Below, piece after piece: positions 34,416 through 44,353 of a stretch of DNA of 64,000 bases. Source of the DNA: JAGLOK01 sp963676355. Its GTDB lineage: Bacteria > Bacillota > Clostridia > Christensenellales > UMGS416. Position 1 is the stretch's first letter; every line of letters begins with the position of its first letter. The stretch covers positions 372,001 to 436,000 of the forward strand of contig OY781093.1 in assembly GCA_963676355.1 (NCBI GenBank), in the 5' to 3' direction. Both the position numbers and the translations under genes were made by a program. Under the pieces are notes generated by a model that was given only the letters and a program-made list of their open reading frames with translations, searched no databases and was not told the DNA's origin.

Positions 34416-36737
34416 ATGAAAAAAAGATTATATATTTTCGTTTTTACAATTCTATTATTAATAACAGGGGCATTGGCTTCTTGCGCAAAAGCGCCGCCGG
34501 AGGCAACTCCGACAGCCACGAGCACCCTAACGCCTGAACCGACAGTGACACCCGTGCCAGATAGAATGGGTGCTTATTTGGATAATATTTATATGTTTCA
34601 AATTAGCCCGGACTATGCTGCAAAGCAAATATTGGATGGTACATTGGACATTTATGCATCAGGGCTTAGAAAAGAGCAGCTTAAAGAGCTTGAGGGCAGC
34701 AGTGTCAATTATGATAAGTCTATAAGAAGGCAGTATGAATTGCTTTTAAATCCTGCAGATACCAGAGCAGAAACAGGTATTATCAATCCATTTTCTATAA
34801 CAGAGATAAGAACGGCCATAAACACGCTTTTGGACAGAGAATATATAGTATCTGAAATATTTGATGGTGGTGCTGTCGCAAAATATCAGCCGCTTGTATA
34901 CAATTCTGGTGATTATAATGAAAATATTTCTGCGATACAGCAAGTAAAAGAAAATTTCAGCTATGACTATACTGGAGCAGAATCGATAATTACACAGGCC
35001 ATGCTGGATAACGGATGCGAGCTGAGCGAAGAAGGTAATTGGACTTATAAAGGCGAAGTGATTGTTATCACAGTCCTTATAAGAAATGATGATGAAATAC
35101 GCACTGAAATAGGCGAATATATTGCAGATCAAATTGAGAGTCTAGGCTTTCAGGTCTCCCGCAGCTACGTTTCCTACAGTGAAAGCAGCTCTTTGTGGGC
35201 AGCAACAGATCCCGCACTTGGGCATTGGCACATATACACTGGAAGATATACTATAGACAAAGCACCCCTCAATCAAGAAAGAGTTTTTGCCGACTATTAT
35301 ACCGATTTTGGGGAATATTCGAAGATACCGCTATATCAAGTGTTTGATACTTCAGATGATTTCAAGCTTTCAGCTAGAACATTGATTGAAGGTGGTTATG
35401 AGTCAATGGAGCAGAGAAAAGAGCTGATGTCTGCACTTATAAACGAGTGCAATGATTATTCATATAGAATTTGGATTGCAGATGAGTTTGCTTATTTTCC
35501 TATTTCAAATGAAGTAAGCCTAAATGGTTTAGATACTGAGATGATAAATCAGGATTATGCGACTGTATTCACCCTAAAAAAGCCTGATTCTTGGGGCGGC
35601 GAGCTTGCATGGGGCGGCGAGTTGTTGTTGAACTCTTCTATAAATCCTGTGAACGGCTCAACTAATGTATCTGAGCAGCAATACATGCATTTTACTCAGC
35701 TTCCTTTGCTGTATGAAGATAGTGACACTGGTGATGTTCGTCCGTTATTTGTAGAAAGCGCGGAAATTACACACTTGGATAGTATAAATATAATTGATGA
35801 TTCGGAATGGATAGATGTGAACTCAACCGATGAGATAGATGTGCCAAATGATGCAATAATTTCATGGGATGAAGAGGAAGGCAGCGCAATCTATGCGGAT
35901 GATGACTATATGCATGATGCGGTTGGTCTTGCAACAGCATGGCTTGCAACCTATGAAAGAGAGCGTCCAAGAGACAGAGACAAGATAACGCGCCAGAAGG
36001 AAGCTGTAGACGCTCTGCAGGCAATAAGAGATAGAGGTTACCTTACAAGCAGTGTGATGTATCGAGTTACGTATTCTGATGAGATATTTGACCTCAAGTG
36101 GCATGATGGCTCAAGCTTTTCAATTGCAGATATTATTATGGCACACATCACAAAAACACAGCTGATGGATGAAAAAAGCTCTTTATATGACGAATACTAT
36201 GCTCAGCTTCACGCAAGTGATTTGGATGGGTTTAAGGGATTTAGAATTGTCTCTGAAAAACCACTTATAATAGATTATTATACGGACAGCTTTAGCCATC
36301 TTGCTTCAAAAACGATGAAGCCACTTTGGGTGGATTACGGATCAGGACAGCAAAGCTGGGCGATGGCTGCCGCCGCCCAAAGGTCGATAAAAAAAGGCGA
36401 AGCTTCATACTCAGAGGGAATGAGCGAATATTATGGTTCCGTGTTTTTAGATTATACAAAAGGCGATGGCAATGAAATGTTGCTAAAAAATATTGAAGCA
36501 TATAAAAACACTGCATATATTCCTTATTCTGAGCTTTTATCAAAATATTTAACACCGAGTGATGCGAGCGAGCAGTTTCAAAATATTCTGGATTTTTACA
36601 AAAGTTATAATCATTTAAGTATAGGGATGGGACCGTATATGATAACAAACGTTGATGCGCTCACACCGTCTCTTACGCTTAAGGCATATGAAGCTTTTCC
36701 CATCAAAGCTGATGATTTGGCAGAATTATTTAAATAA
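34416..36737 (+). CDS. Solute-binding lipoprotein, family 5 (peptide/oligosaccharide) type
   Basis: This 773-residue lipoprotein has a signal peptide with lipobox LASC, then a Thr/Pro-rich linker (PTATSTLTPEPTVTPVPD) and a large two-lobe body resembling family 5 solute-binding proteins such as OppA (PFSITEIRTAINTLLDREYIV is a typical segment). It is about 200 residues longer than usual; the middle holds an acidic insertion. The ATG at 34416 is chosen over one at 34386 because GGAAG is 7 bases upstream and the signal peptide starts there. No permease or ATPase gene is adjacent, so its transporter or other role is unknown. Confidence 0.75.
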   Translation: MKKRLYIFVFTILLLITGALASCAKAPPEATPTATSTLTPEPTVTPVPDRMGAYLDNIYMFQISPDYAAKQILDGTLDIYASGLRKEQLKELEGSSVNYDKSIRRQYELLLNPADTRAETGIINPFSITEIRTAINTLLDREYIVSEIFDGGAVAKYQPLVYNSGDYNENISAIQQVKENFSYDYTGAESIITQAMLDNGCELSEEGNWTYKGEVIVITVLIRNDDEIRTEIGEYIADQIESLGFQVSRSYVSYSESSSLWAATDPALGHWHIYTGRYTIDKAPLNQERVFADYYTDFGEYSKIPLYQVFDTSDDFKLSARTLIEGGYESMEQRKELMSALINECNDYSYRIWIADEFAYFPISNEVSLNGLDTEMINQDYATVFTLKKPDSWGGELAWGGELLLNSSINPVNGSTNVSEQQYMHFTQLPLLYEDSDTGDVRPLFVESAEITHLDSINIIDDSEWIDVNSTDEIDVPNDAIISWDEEEGSAIYADDDYMHDAVGLATAWLATYERERPRDRDKITRQKEAVDALQAIRDRGYLTSSVMYRVTYSDEIFDLKWHDGSSFSIADIIMAHITKTQLMDEKSSLYDEYYAQLHASDLDGFKGFRIVSEKPLIIDYYTDSFSHLASKTMKPLWVDYGSGQQSWAMAAAAQRSIKKGEASYSEGMSEYYGSVFLDYTKGDGNEMLLKNIEAYKNTAYIPYSELLSKYLTPSDASEQFQNILDFYKSYNHLSIGMGPYMITNVDALTPSLTLKAYEAFPIKADDLAELFK

Positions 36738-36770
36738 ATGCAAATTTTCTTTAATCTGACATAGCTTTTA

Positions 36771-36785
36771 TGATATAATTTGTTG
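36771..36785 (+). promoter_or_regulatory. Extended -10 promoter of the GtrA-like gene; apparently leaderless
   Basis: TGaTATAAT (36771-36779) is followed by only 6 bases before the ATG at 36786, so the first transcribed base should be at or next to the A of the ATG. There is no ribosome binding site. Confidence 0.6.
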
Positions 36786-37220
36786 ATGAATTTTCTAAAA
36801 CGTATTTTTTCAAATAAACCTGATACAAATTTTATACAGTTTCTAAGATACGGAGTATCTTCGGGAATAGCTTTTTTAATTGATTTTTCTCTTTTGGCTT
36901 TGCTCACAAAGCTAGGTGTAAATGTATTTATATCAAATATGATTTCATTTTTAGTAGGGCTTGGTGTTGTATATTATTTTTCAATTATTTGGGTATTCAC
37001 AGGAACAAAAAGAAAAAGCAAATATATAGAGTTTTTGGTGTTTGCTGCAGTGGGAATTGCCGCATTAGGTGTAAATGAGCTTGTGCTTTTTATGTTTTAT
37101 AAAAAAGTAGGACTACATCACCTGATAGCAAAAATTATAGCAGCAGGTGTAACTGTGATATTTAATTATATTTTAAGAAAAACAATTTTATATTCTAAAA
37201 AATCCGAGGTGGTAAAGTGA
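36786..37220 (+). CDS. GtrA-like membrane protein
   Basis: This 144-residue protein with four hydrophobic helices matches the GtrA family, with FIQFLRYGVSSGIAFLIDFSLL at the N-terminus and a C-terminal IFNYILRKTILY. Members act as flippases or partners for lipid-linked sugars in cell-surface polysaccharide modification. It overlaps the next gene by 4 bases, so the two form an operon. The start codon chosen is the ATG, two codons after alternative TTGs. Confidence 0.82.
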   Translation: MNFLKRIFSNKPDTNFIQFLRYGVSSGIAFLIDFSLLALLTKLGVNVFISNMISFLVGLGVVYYFSIIWVFTGTKRKSKYIEFLVFAAVGIAALGVNELVLFMFYKKVGLHHLIAKIIAAGVTVIFNYILRKTILYSKKSEVVK

Positions 37221-38692
37221 AAAAAACCCTTATTATAGGAGCAGGTCCTGCAGGACTTGCAGCGGCGTATGAGTTTGTAAAAAATTCTGACATAAAGCCA
37301 TATGTTGTGGAAATGACGAGTGAAATCGGCGGCATATCAAAAACCGTAACCCATGAAGGTTATAGAATGGATATGGGAGGACATCGGTTTTTTACAAAAT
37401 CAAAGCGAGTAAAGAATTTTTGGCTGGAGATACTACCTCAAGCAAAAGACGACTCTGACGCAGAAGATAATGATGACATAATGCTTGAGCGCAACCGTCT
37501 TTCAAGAATATTATATTTAAGCAAATTTTTTGATTATCCTATAAGCCTTTCTTATAAAACGTTAAAAAACCTTGGGTTTATACGAACAATGAAAATAGGA
37601 TTTTCATATATCAGATATGCGATTGCACCGATTAAAGACGAAAAGACACTGGAACAGTTTTTTATAAACCGATTTGGCAAAGAGCTATATCTGACATTTT
37701 TTAAAGATTATACTGAAAAAGTTTGGGGTGTTCCGTGTAAGGAAATTCCTGCAGATTGGGGAGCACAGCGCGTAAAAGGAGTTTCGATTTCAGCTGTTAT
37801 AAAAGATGCGCTTAAAAAGATATTTAAAATAAAAAGCAAAAATGTGGAGACATCGCTTATTTCAAGCTTCCTATATCCTAAATATGGTCCGGGACAGCTT
37901 TGGGAAAAATGCGCTGAGATAATAGAAGAAGATGGCGGCACAGTTGCGCTAAACAAAAAAGCTGTAAGATTCAATTTGGAAGGCGATAAAATAGTATCCG
38001 CTGTTATAAAAGATGTAAATACAGGAAAACTTGAGCATATAGACGTTGAAAATGTGCTCTCTTCTATGCCTGTAAATGAGCTTATATCATCAATGGGAGA
38101 CGCTGCTCCGAGCAATGTACGGGAAGTTGCGAAAAACCTGCCATATCGCGATTTCATAACCGTCGGGCTTGTTCTTAAAAATGTGCGGCTAAAAGACGAA
38201 AAGGGGACACTCAATGACAACTGGATATATATTCAGGAAAATTTCGTTAAAGTGGGACGCCTGCAGATATTTAATAACTGGTCGCCGTATATGTCAAAGG
38301 ACGGAAATGTATTTATAGGTATGGAATATTTCTGTAATGAAGGCGATGAACTTTGGGAGAAAAAAGATGAAGATATGGCTTCATTTGCCATAGACGAGAT
38401 GGTGAAGCTTCAAATTATAAATAAGGAAGATGTTATATCAAGCAAAGTGGTTCATGTGCCAAAGGCATATCCTGCTTATTTCGGAACATACAACAGATTC
38501 CAAGAGATAGCAGATTTTACAGATGGCATAGACAACCTTTATCTTATCGGAAGAAACGGAATGCACAGGTATAACAATTCTGACCATTCATCACTTTCCG
38601 CGATGTATGCTGTGGATGTGATACTCGGCAAAGAGGCTGATAAAAAGGGCATCTGGGAGGTTAACACCGAAAAGGAATATCACGAGAAATAG
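37217..38692 (+). CDS. FAD-dependent oxidoreductase, UDP-galactopyranose-mutase-like
   Basis: This 491-residue flavoprotein has the N-terminal dinucleotide-binding IIGAGPAGLAAAYEF, an EIGGISKT stretch and a GGHRFFTKSKRV segment. The C-terminal NLYLIGRNGMHRYNNSDHS is the second FAD-contact region. This pattern resembles UDP-galactopyranose mutase and related amine-oxidase-type proteins found beside GtrA and glycosyltransferase genes. Coupling to gtrA suggests a role in surface glycan synthesis. The true substrate is not clear; it is longer than typical mutases (about 370-390 residues). Confidence 0.75.
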   Translation: MKKTLIIGAGPAGLAAAYEFVKNSDIKPYVVEMTSEIGGISKTVTHEGYRMDMGGHRFFTKSKRVKNFWLEILPQAKDDSDAEDNDDIMLERNRLSRILYLSKFFDYPISLSYKTLKNLGFIRTMKIGFSYIRYAIAPIKDEKTLEQFFINRFGKELYLTFFKDYTEKVWGVPCKEIPADWGAQRVKGVSISAVIKDALKKIFKIKSKNVETSLISSFLYPKYGPGQLWEKCAEIIEEDGGTVALNKKAVRFNLEGDKIVSAVIKDVNTGKLEHIDVENVLSSMPVNELISSMGDAAPSNVREVAKNLPYRDFITVGLVLKNVRLKDEKGTLNDNWIYIQENFVKVGRLQIFNNWSPYMSKDGNVFIGMEYFCNEGDELWEKKDEDMASFAIDEMVKLQIINKEDVISSKVVHVPKAYPAYFGTYNRFQEIADFTDGIDNLYLIGRNGMHRYNNSDHSSLSAMYAVDVILGKEADKKGIWEVNTEKEYHEK

Positions 38693-38719
38693 CAAATAAT
38701 TAAATTCAATCGATTAAAA

Positions 38720-38749
38720 AAGCCTCCTGATTTTTATATCAGGAGGCTT
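38720..38749. terminator. Bidirectional terminator
   Basis: Perfect 11-bp stem (38720-38730 with 38739-38749, core GCCTCCTGA/TCAGGAGGC) with an 8-base loop between convergent genes; A and T runs flank it. Confidence 0.85.
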
Positions 38750-38762
38750 AAAATTTATTTTG

Positions 38763-40211
38763 CTATTTTACAAAAGATAAAAACTTTTTATAAGCTTCAT
38801 TTGAGTCGGGGGCATCCTTTGCTGGATAGTAATCAATAGCGTTAAATGATTCGCCCACTATTTTTCGGCCTTCATTTATGTCCGCAATTTCGCCAAGGGT
38901 TATAAGCTGTACAAGGATGTTTCCTATTGCAGTTGCCTCTATTGGACCTGCTACGACTTTCTTGCCCGTTACATTCGCAGTCAGCTGGTTTACCATTACA
39001 TTCTGACACCCGCCGCCGATTATATGTATATCAGTGAATTCTTTTGAGCAGATTTCCTCAAGGTCTGAAAGTGTTTTTTTGTAGGCAAGTGCCATTGAAT
39101 CAAACACGCATCTGGCGATTTCGCCCTTAGTTTGCGGCACGGGCTGTCCAGTCCTTGCGCAGAATTTCTGGATTTCATCCACCATGTTTTTCGGGCTGTA
39201 AAAGCTTATGTCATCCGGATTTATTATGCTTAAAAAAGGTGGGACCTTGCGTGCAAGTTCCACATACTCAGCAAAGCTCGTTTCTTTGTTTTGAGCTATA
39301 CGCACCTGTTGGATTATCCACATACCTGTGATGTTTTTAAGAAGTCGGATTTTGCCATAAACACCACCCTCGTTTGTGAAGTTCTTTTCCATTGTCTGAG
39401 GAGAAAGGCTTGGTGAATTCTCTTCCACACCCATTAGTGCCCATGTGCCAGAGCTTATGTATAAAAAGTCATTTTCAAGCGCGGGGACTGCCGCAACAGC
39501 CGAAGCTGTGTCATGCGAGCCGACGGCAATAAGCTTCATTTCTTTTTCGGATATTTTGGAATCTACATTGCCAACGACTTTACCCGGAGGTGTGACATCC
39601 AAGAATATATCAGGATTTAATCCCATCTGTGATATAAGCTCTCTATCCCAATTGCGATCTTTAGCGTTTAAGAGCTGTGTGGTGCTGGCTTCCGTATATT
39701 CATTATATTTTTCTCCCGATAGCAAAAATCCAAGATAGTCGGGCATTGTGAGCAGTGTCTTGGATTTTTTAAGCAAGGCTTCATCTTGTTTTTTTTGTGC
39801 TGCAAGCTGAAAAATGGTGTTAAGGTGCATAAACTGAATGCCTGTTTTGTCATATATCGTTTCTTTAGGTATAACTTTAAACAATTCTTCCATCATGCCA
39901 TCTGTGCGCATGTCGCGATAGCTTATAGCATCTCCCAGAACATCATCGTTTTCATCCAGCAAAAGATAGTCCACACCCCATGTGTCAAAAGCCACGCTTT
40001 CAGGATATATTCCTAGGTCATTGCATTTTTTTATACCTTCTTTTATTTCATTAAAAAGGTATTCTATCTGCCAGACAAGATGTCCGTCTTTTTCGATGGC
40101 GCTGTTTTCGAACCTGTGGATTTCCTGCACTTCGATTTTGCCATCCTTGAGGCTTCCGATTATGTGCCTGCCGCTTGAAGCTCCAATGTCTATAGCTAAA
40201 ACACTTCTCAT
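38763..40211 (-). CDS. rhaB: Rhamnulokinase
   Basis: This 482-residue FGGY-family sugar kinase phosphorylates L-rhamnulose. It has IDIGASSGR at the N-terminus, DTWGVDYLLLD near residue 78, and the C-terminal IHIIGGGCQNVMVNQLTANV. Position after an aldolase and rhamnose isomerase supports rhamnulose over other sugars. The ATG at 40211 is chosen because AGGAG is 5 bases upstream; an upstream in-frame ATG lies before that site. It is the last gene of the operon. Confidence 0.93.
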   Translation of the reverse strand: MRSVLAIDIGASSGRHIIGSLKDGKIEVQEIHRFENSAIEKDGHLVWQIEYLFNEIKEGIKKCNDLGIYPESVAFDTWGVDYLLLDENDDVLGDAISYRDMRTDGMMEELFKVIPKETIYDKTGIQFMHLNTIFQLAAQKKQDEALLKKSKTLLTMPDYLGFLLSGEKYNEYTEASTTQLLNAKDRNWDRELISQMGLNPDIFLDVTPPGKVVGNVDSKISEKEMKLIAVGSHDTASAVAAVPALENDFLYISSGTWALMGVEENSPSLSPQTMEKNFTNEGGVYGKIRLLKNITGMWIIQQVRIAQNKETSFAEYVELARKVPPFLSIINPDDISFYSPKNMVDEIQKFCARTGQPVPQTKGEIARCVFDSMALAYKKTLSDLEEICSKEFTDIHIIGGGCQNVMVNQLTANVTGKKVVAGPIEATAIGNILVQLITLGEIADINEGRKIVGESFNAIDYYPAKDAPDSNEAYKKFLSFVK

Positions 40212-40291
40212 TTTCTCTCCTTCTTGCATTTATAAAACTACAAAAAACTCACTTTAAAGCGAATTTTCTGTAGCATTTGTTATATTGTTAT

Positions 40292-41011
40292 TTAATCAAA
40301 ATAAAGTTCTTCAAGCCCGCTGTTGTGTCCGGGTAGCCCGGGCATTGGAAGCCCTCTAGTTTTGATTGTTTTTTCAAGTTTTATAACTTCTTCTCTTGGA
40401 ATTTCCACAATATTTCCGCAGGTGAGCGCCACCATTAAAGATTGTGCCAGTGCTTCTATCATCTCAAGCAGCTCAAATGCACGACCAACGCCTTCGTTGT
40501 TGCACATGGTGATGCCGTGGTTTTCCATAAGCCATGCGTTAGTCTTTAAAATAACCGGATCAAATGCTTCAGCTAATTCATCGGTTATGGGCTCTGCATA
40601 TTTAGCGCTTAAAACAGGACCAACTTCTATGATAGGCTCCGGCAAAAGCGGGCGCGAAAGGAGATTGCTTCGTGCAATCGCAAAGCCTGTTATATAGGGA
40701 GGATGAGCATGTATCACGCCTTTTGCATCAGGGCGCTTGCTGAGTATGTTTAAATGCATCGGAGTTTCGCCCGTTGGACGTCTGCCTTCTGTTGCAAATA
40801 AAATGTCGCCTTTCATATTGATGATGCAAACATCGTCAAATGTAATTTTAACTTTTGGCACTTTAGTGGGGGTAATAAGCACCACATCCTCTGCCACTTT
40901 GTAAGATAGATTTCCGCCCTGCGATGTAACAAAGCCGGATTCGCCCAGCCTCACGGTAGTCGCGACAAATTCTTCTATCTCGTTTTTATACTTTAATTGC
41001 AATTCATGCAT
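40292..41011 (-). CDS. Class II aldolase, probable rhamnulose/fuculose-1-phosphate aldolase
   Basis: This 239-residue zinc aldolase of the class II aldolase/adducin family has the metal-binding HAHPPY near residue 100, PTGETPMHL upstream and the later ENHGIT. It should cleave L-rhamnulose 1-phosphate to dihydroxyacetone phosphate and L-lactaldehyde, given rhaA and rhaB on each side. By length it is closer to fuculose-phosphate aldolase than to E. coli RhaD (274 residues), and some of these enzymes serve both sugars. Confidence 0.87.
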   Translation of the reverse strand: MHELQLKYKNEIEEFVATTVRLGESGFVTSQGGNLSYKVAEDVVLITPTKVPKVKITFDDVCIINMKGDILFATEGRRPTGETPMHLNILSKRPDAKGVIHAHPPYITGFAIARSNLLSRPLLPEPIIEVGPVLSAKYAEPITDELAEAFDPVILKTNAWLMENHGITMCNNEGVGRAFELLEMIEALAQSLMVALTCGNIVEIPREEVIKLEKTIKTRGLPMPGLPGHNSGLEELYFD

Positions 41012-41022
41012 TTTAAAATCTC

Positions 41023-42282
41023 CTATCTTTTGGACAATACGTCTTTTTCATATGTTTTGACTTCATTAAGCCATGCGCTGCCTGAAGGAACGCCTTCTTT
41101 TTCGCAGAAGTAATCCCACACTGAACCAAACGGATAGCTCTTATATTCTTCAGTCAAAGCAAGACGGCTTGTATAGTCACCCTCAAGCTCTGCTTTTTTG
41201 AGCATATTGGTTGGCTCAAGCAATGAAAGAAGCAGTGCTTTTTGCATTGCACGCATGCCGATAACCCATGCTGCTATACGGTTTATTGAGCCGTCAAAAA
41301 AGTCAAGGCCTATGTGCACACGGTCAAGCAATCCGTTGCGGATTATTTCATTTGCAATCTCGCGAAGCTCATCGCTTAAAATAACCACATGGTCACTGTC
41401 CCATCTTACAGGGCGGCTTACGTGAAGCAGCAACTCTTCAACAAATAGCGAAGCTGCTGATATTTTGTTTGAAATAACTTCGGTTGGATGGAAGTGTCCT
41501 GCATCCAAGCAAAGTGCAGTTTTGCGGCTTTGTGCATATCCCATGTAGAACTCATGCGAGCCCACAACATAGCTTTCAGAGCCAATGCCAAACAGCTTGC
41601 TTTCAACTGCATCAATGTTATATTTTTTATCAATTGGTTCAGATATTATCTCATCCAATGATTCCATCAATCGTGCTCTTGGTGCAAGCCTGTCAACTGG
41701 AGTGTCCTTATATCCATCAGGAATCCAGATGTTTGTGACACTTGCGCTGCCCACTTCTTTTCCAAGATACTCAGCAATCTTGCGGCTGCGTTTGCTGTGC
41801 TCTATCCAAAAGTCACGAATGCCTTTATCGGCAGAACTTAAAGTAAAGCCGGACTCAGATTTGGGGTGAGAGAAGATGGTCGGGTTAAAATCAATGCCTT
41901 GACAGTGCTGCTTTCCCCATTCAGCCCATGTTTCAAAATGCTCGGGCTCTATTTCGTCACGATCCACCTTTTTGCCTTTGTTGTCAAGATAGAACGCGTG
42001 AAGGTTTAATCTATGCTTGCCCGGTATAAGAGAATAAGCTTTTACGATATCTGCTTGAAGCTCTTCAATAGTTCTTGCTTTGCCCGGATAAGCCCCAGTG
42101 ACCTGTATTCCACCGGAGAGTTTCTGCCCCATATCTTCAAAGCCGCCAACATCATCGCCCTGCCAGCAGTGCATTGAAAGAGGAATGCTTTTAAGTGTCT
42201 CTAAAGCTTGCTCTGTGTCAACACCGAGCTGTGCATATCTTTGTTTTGCAAGCTCATATGCCTTTGATATACTATCTTTCAT
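41023..42282 (-). CDS. rhaA: L-rhamnose isomerase
   Basis: This 419-residue manganese/zinc-dependent TIM-barrel enzyme converts L-rhamnose to L-rhamnulose. Diagnostic stretches are IPLSMHCWQGDDVGGFE near residue 31, then NIWIPDGYKD, ALCLDAGHFHPTEVISNKIS near residue 250 and HIGLDFFDGSINR near residue 320, which hold the metal ligands. Length is typical. Only 3 bases separate it from the PHP gene upstream, and 11 from the aldolase gene downstream. Confidence 0.97.
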   Translation of the reverse strand: MKDSISKAYELAKQRYAQLGVDTEQALETLKSIPLSMHCWQGDDVGGFEDMGQKLSGGIQVTGAYPGKARTIEELQADIVKAYSLIPGKHRLNLHAFYLDNKGKKVDRDEIEPEHFETWAEWGKQHCQGIDFNPTIFSHPKSESGFTLSSADKGIRDFWIEHSKRSRKIAEYLGKEVGSASVTNIWIPDGYKDTPVDRLAPRARLMESLDEIISEPIDKKYNIDAVESKLFGIGSESYVVGSHEFYMGYAQSRKTALCLDAGHFHPTEVISNKISAASLFVEELLLHVSRPVRWDSDHVVILSDELREIANEIIRNGLLDRVHIGLDFFDGSINRIAAWVIGMRAMQKALLLSLLEPTNMLKKAELEGDYTSRLALTEEYKSYPFGSVWDYFCEKEGVPSGSAWLNEVKTYEKDVLSKR

Positions 42283-42285
42283 CCT

Positions 42286-43569
42286 TTACTCCTTTGCATA
42301 ACCCATATATTTTGTAATAAGTTTTTCAAGTTCATCTTTATTTGGGCGATTGTCCCCAAACATTTTGAGACTTTGATCTCTTGTTGCCGCTATTTCGTGC
42401 CCGATAAGCGCCCAAGTTGTGTCGATTAGGCGGCTGTATTCTTCTTGTCCTAACTCCTCACATATGAAGCTTTGCCTCGGTTGATTTATGTCTTCACCTG
42501 AAATGGGCATAAAACCGTATTTATCACATAAGTCCATCACTCGCTGAAGTTGTTCTGGAGTGTTTCTAGATGGCATAACAGAAACTGCGTTAAACCCGAT
42601 ATTGACGCATTCTTTCATCAGCTCATCAAGATAGCTGTCTTCAAACTTTTGCGCTTTTTTGTCTCCCGTTGGGGATTCACCCACATCGCCAAGATAGCAG
42701 TATGACGCTATTGCATTAATAGACTTTGCAAAAGCTACAGCTTCTTTTACCGGTATGGTTTCCTCAAGCTTTGTTTTTATGTAAATTTTCTCGACAAAGC
42801 TGCTTTTTAATATATTTAATATGTCATATTCTAATATATTGTTTTTTTCATCCAGCAGATAATTCAACTGTTTTTTTGCAAGTGAAATTCCTAAATCATT
42901 TTGTAGAAAATTCACTAGATGTGCGCCAGTTCCTTTTGTAGCAATTATTTTTTTTGCAAGAGCAAAAAGCATGTGTCTTTCTGTTATGGAGCCGCCATCA
43001 TCTGAATATGAGATGGGGACAACATCACAATCAAAATCAATTGTGACACTGTACGGGCTTGTAATCTCGTTAATTTTGTCCACTTCAAGCCTGTTTCTTT
43101 GGTTTCTAGCTTCACGCAAAGGTGCGAGAAATGCTTCTGCTTCATCAATTTTATCATGGGGAATTCCATGTGTTGTGATATAGGCAGATGAAATTTGATC
43201 TGGATTGTTAATCCTTTTGCCATCAGCAATCGTATCGCTCCAATCGGTGCGCATTTCATACCCTATTGTAGTGGGGATTCCGATTATCTTTCCCGCAGCA
43301 ATAAACTCTTTTGCGCCCGCTAAGCTGTCGTGATCCATGATTCCTACCGACGCAAGGCCTGCCATATATCCATGCCAGACTGCGCTTGAAGGCGAATACG
43401 GCGAAAAGGAATACTTTGTGTGTATATGATTGTTTGTGATAATCTTTGTTTCGGGCTTTGCAATCGCGCCTTCATCAATCAATTTTTTAAGCAAAGTTAG
43501 TGCCGCCAGTCTTTCACTTTGAGTGTCGGCGTTAAGCTTTTTTAGTAATGTATCGTATTTTATCTTCAT
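42286..43569 (-). CDS. PHP-domain protein in the rhamnose operon
   Basis: This 427-residue protein of the polymerase-and-histidinol-phosphatase (PHP) superfamily has NNHIHTKYSFSPYSP near residue 46, GIMDHDSLAGAKEF near residue 75 and a GEDINQPRQS segment near residue 370, which hold the expected metal-binding His, Asp and Glu. The N-terminal helical segment (LLKKLNADTQSERLAALTLL) precedes the PHP core. Such proteins hydrolyse phosphoesters. Embedded between the SDR and rhaA genes, with a 4-base overlap to the SDR gene, it is probably tied to rhamnose use, but its substrate is unknown. Confidence 0.8.
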   Translation of the reverse strand: MKIKYDTLLKKLNADTQSERLAALTLLKKLIDEGAIAKPETKIITNNHIHTKYSFSPYSPSSAVWHGYMAGLASVGIMDHDSLAGAKEFIAAGKIIGIPTTIGYEMRTDWSDTIADGKRINNPDQISSAYITTHGIPHDKIDEAEAFLAPLREARNQRNRLEVDKINEITSPYSVTIDFDCDVVPISYSDDGGSITERHMLFALAKKIIATKGTGAHLVNFLQNDLGISLAKKQLNYLLDEKNNILEYDILNILKSSFVEKIYIKTKLEETIPVKEAVAFAKSINAIASYCYLGDVGESPTGDKKAQKFEDSYLDELMKECVNIGFNAVSVMPSRNTPEQLQRVMDLCDKYGFMPISGEDINQPRQSFICEELGQEEYSRLIDTTWALIGHEIAATRDQSLKMFGDNRPNKDELEKLITKYMGYAKE

Positions 43570-44339
43570 GACATCTGCTGCCCACCGGTCACATTAATTG
43601 CCTGACCTGTCATATAGCTTGCCATATCACTTGCAAGGAATACCAGAGTGTTTTCAATGTCTTCGTATTGGCATGAACGCTTGAGTGGAACTTGGTTTAT
43701 ATATTTTTCGCGTATAGCTTCTTCTGTTGTGCCCTGATTTTTTGCATATTGCTTGAATAAACTGTTTGTCCATAGTGGCGAATCCAAAAGATTGCCCGGA
43801 CAGATTGCGTTTACTCTTATCCCTTCAGGTGCAAGCTCTAAAGCCAAGCTTTGAACAAGCCCGATTCCTCCGAATTTGCTTGCGGCATATGCTGAATTCT
43901 TAAATGATCCCTTTTTGCCTGATTTTGAATTAATCTGTATGATGTTTGCACCCTTTGATTTTCTTAAATATTTAACGGCAGCTTTTGCGGTGTTAAAAAA
44001 GCCGCAAAGATTAACATCTATAACCTTTTTCCAAGAGCTGGCCTCAAAATCGTCCACTGAACCGGATATTACTATTGCTGCATTACACACCAGAACGTCG
44101 ATAGAGCCAAACTTCTTATAAACCTCGTCCATGAAGTTTTCACAGCTTGCATAATCTGATACGTCCATTTTTATTGCAACAGCGCCCTCAATCATGGATG
44201 CAGTTTCTTTTGCGCCTTCTATGTTAAAGTCGCCTATTGCGACATTTGCGCCCTCTTTTTTGGCTCTTATAGCCAAAGCGCGGCCTAATCCTTGCGCGCC
44301 CCCTGTAATGACTACCGTTTTGCCTGATAAATTTTCCAA
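43566..44339 (-). CDS. Short-chain dehydrogenase, sorbitol-6-phosphate dehydrogenase-like
   Basis: This 257-residue classical SDR has NAD-binding TGGAQGLG, the NAAI motif, and the catalytic Tyr-xxx-Lys in SAYAASKFG. The C-terminal stretch GNLLDSPLWTNSLFKQYAKN is typical of the SrlD-like group that acts on sugar phosphates or polyols. As first gene of the rhamnose operon it could reduce or oxidise a rhamnose-pathway intermediate. The start codon is TTG, fixed by AGGAGG a few bases upstream; no in-frame ATG fits. It overlaps the PHP gene by 4 bases. Confidence 0.82.
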   Translation of the reverse strand: MENLSGKTVVITGGAQGLGRALAIRAKKEGANVAIGDFNIEGAKETASMIEGAVAIKMDVSDYASCENFMDEVYKKFGSIDVLVCNAAIVISGSVDDFEASSWKKVIDVNLCGFFNTAKAAVKYLRKSKGANIIQINSKSGKKGSFKNSAYAASKFGGIGLVQSLALELAPEGIRVNAICPGNLLDSPLWTNSLFKQYAKNQGTTEEAIREKYINQVPLKRSCQYEDIENTLVFLASDMASYMTGQAINVTGGQQMS

Positions 44340-44353
44340 AATGCCCTCCTATT

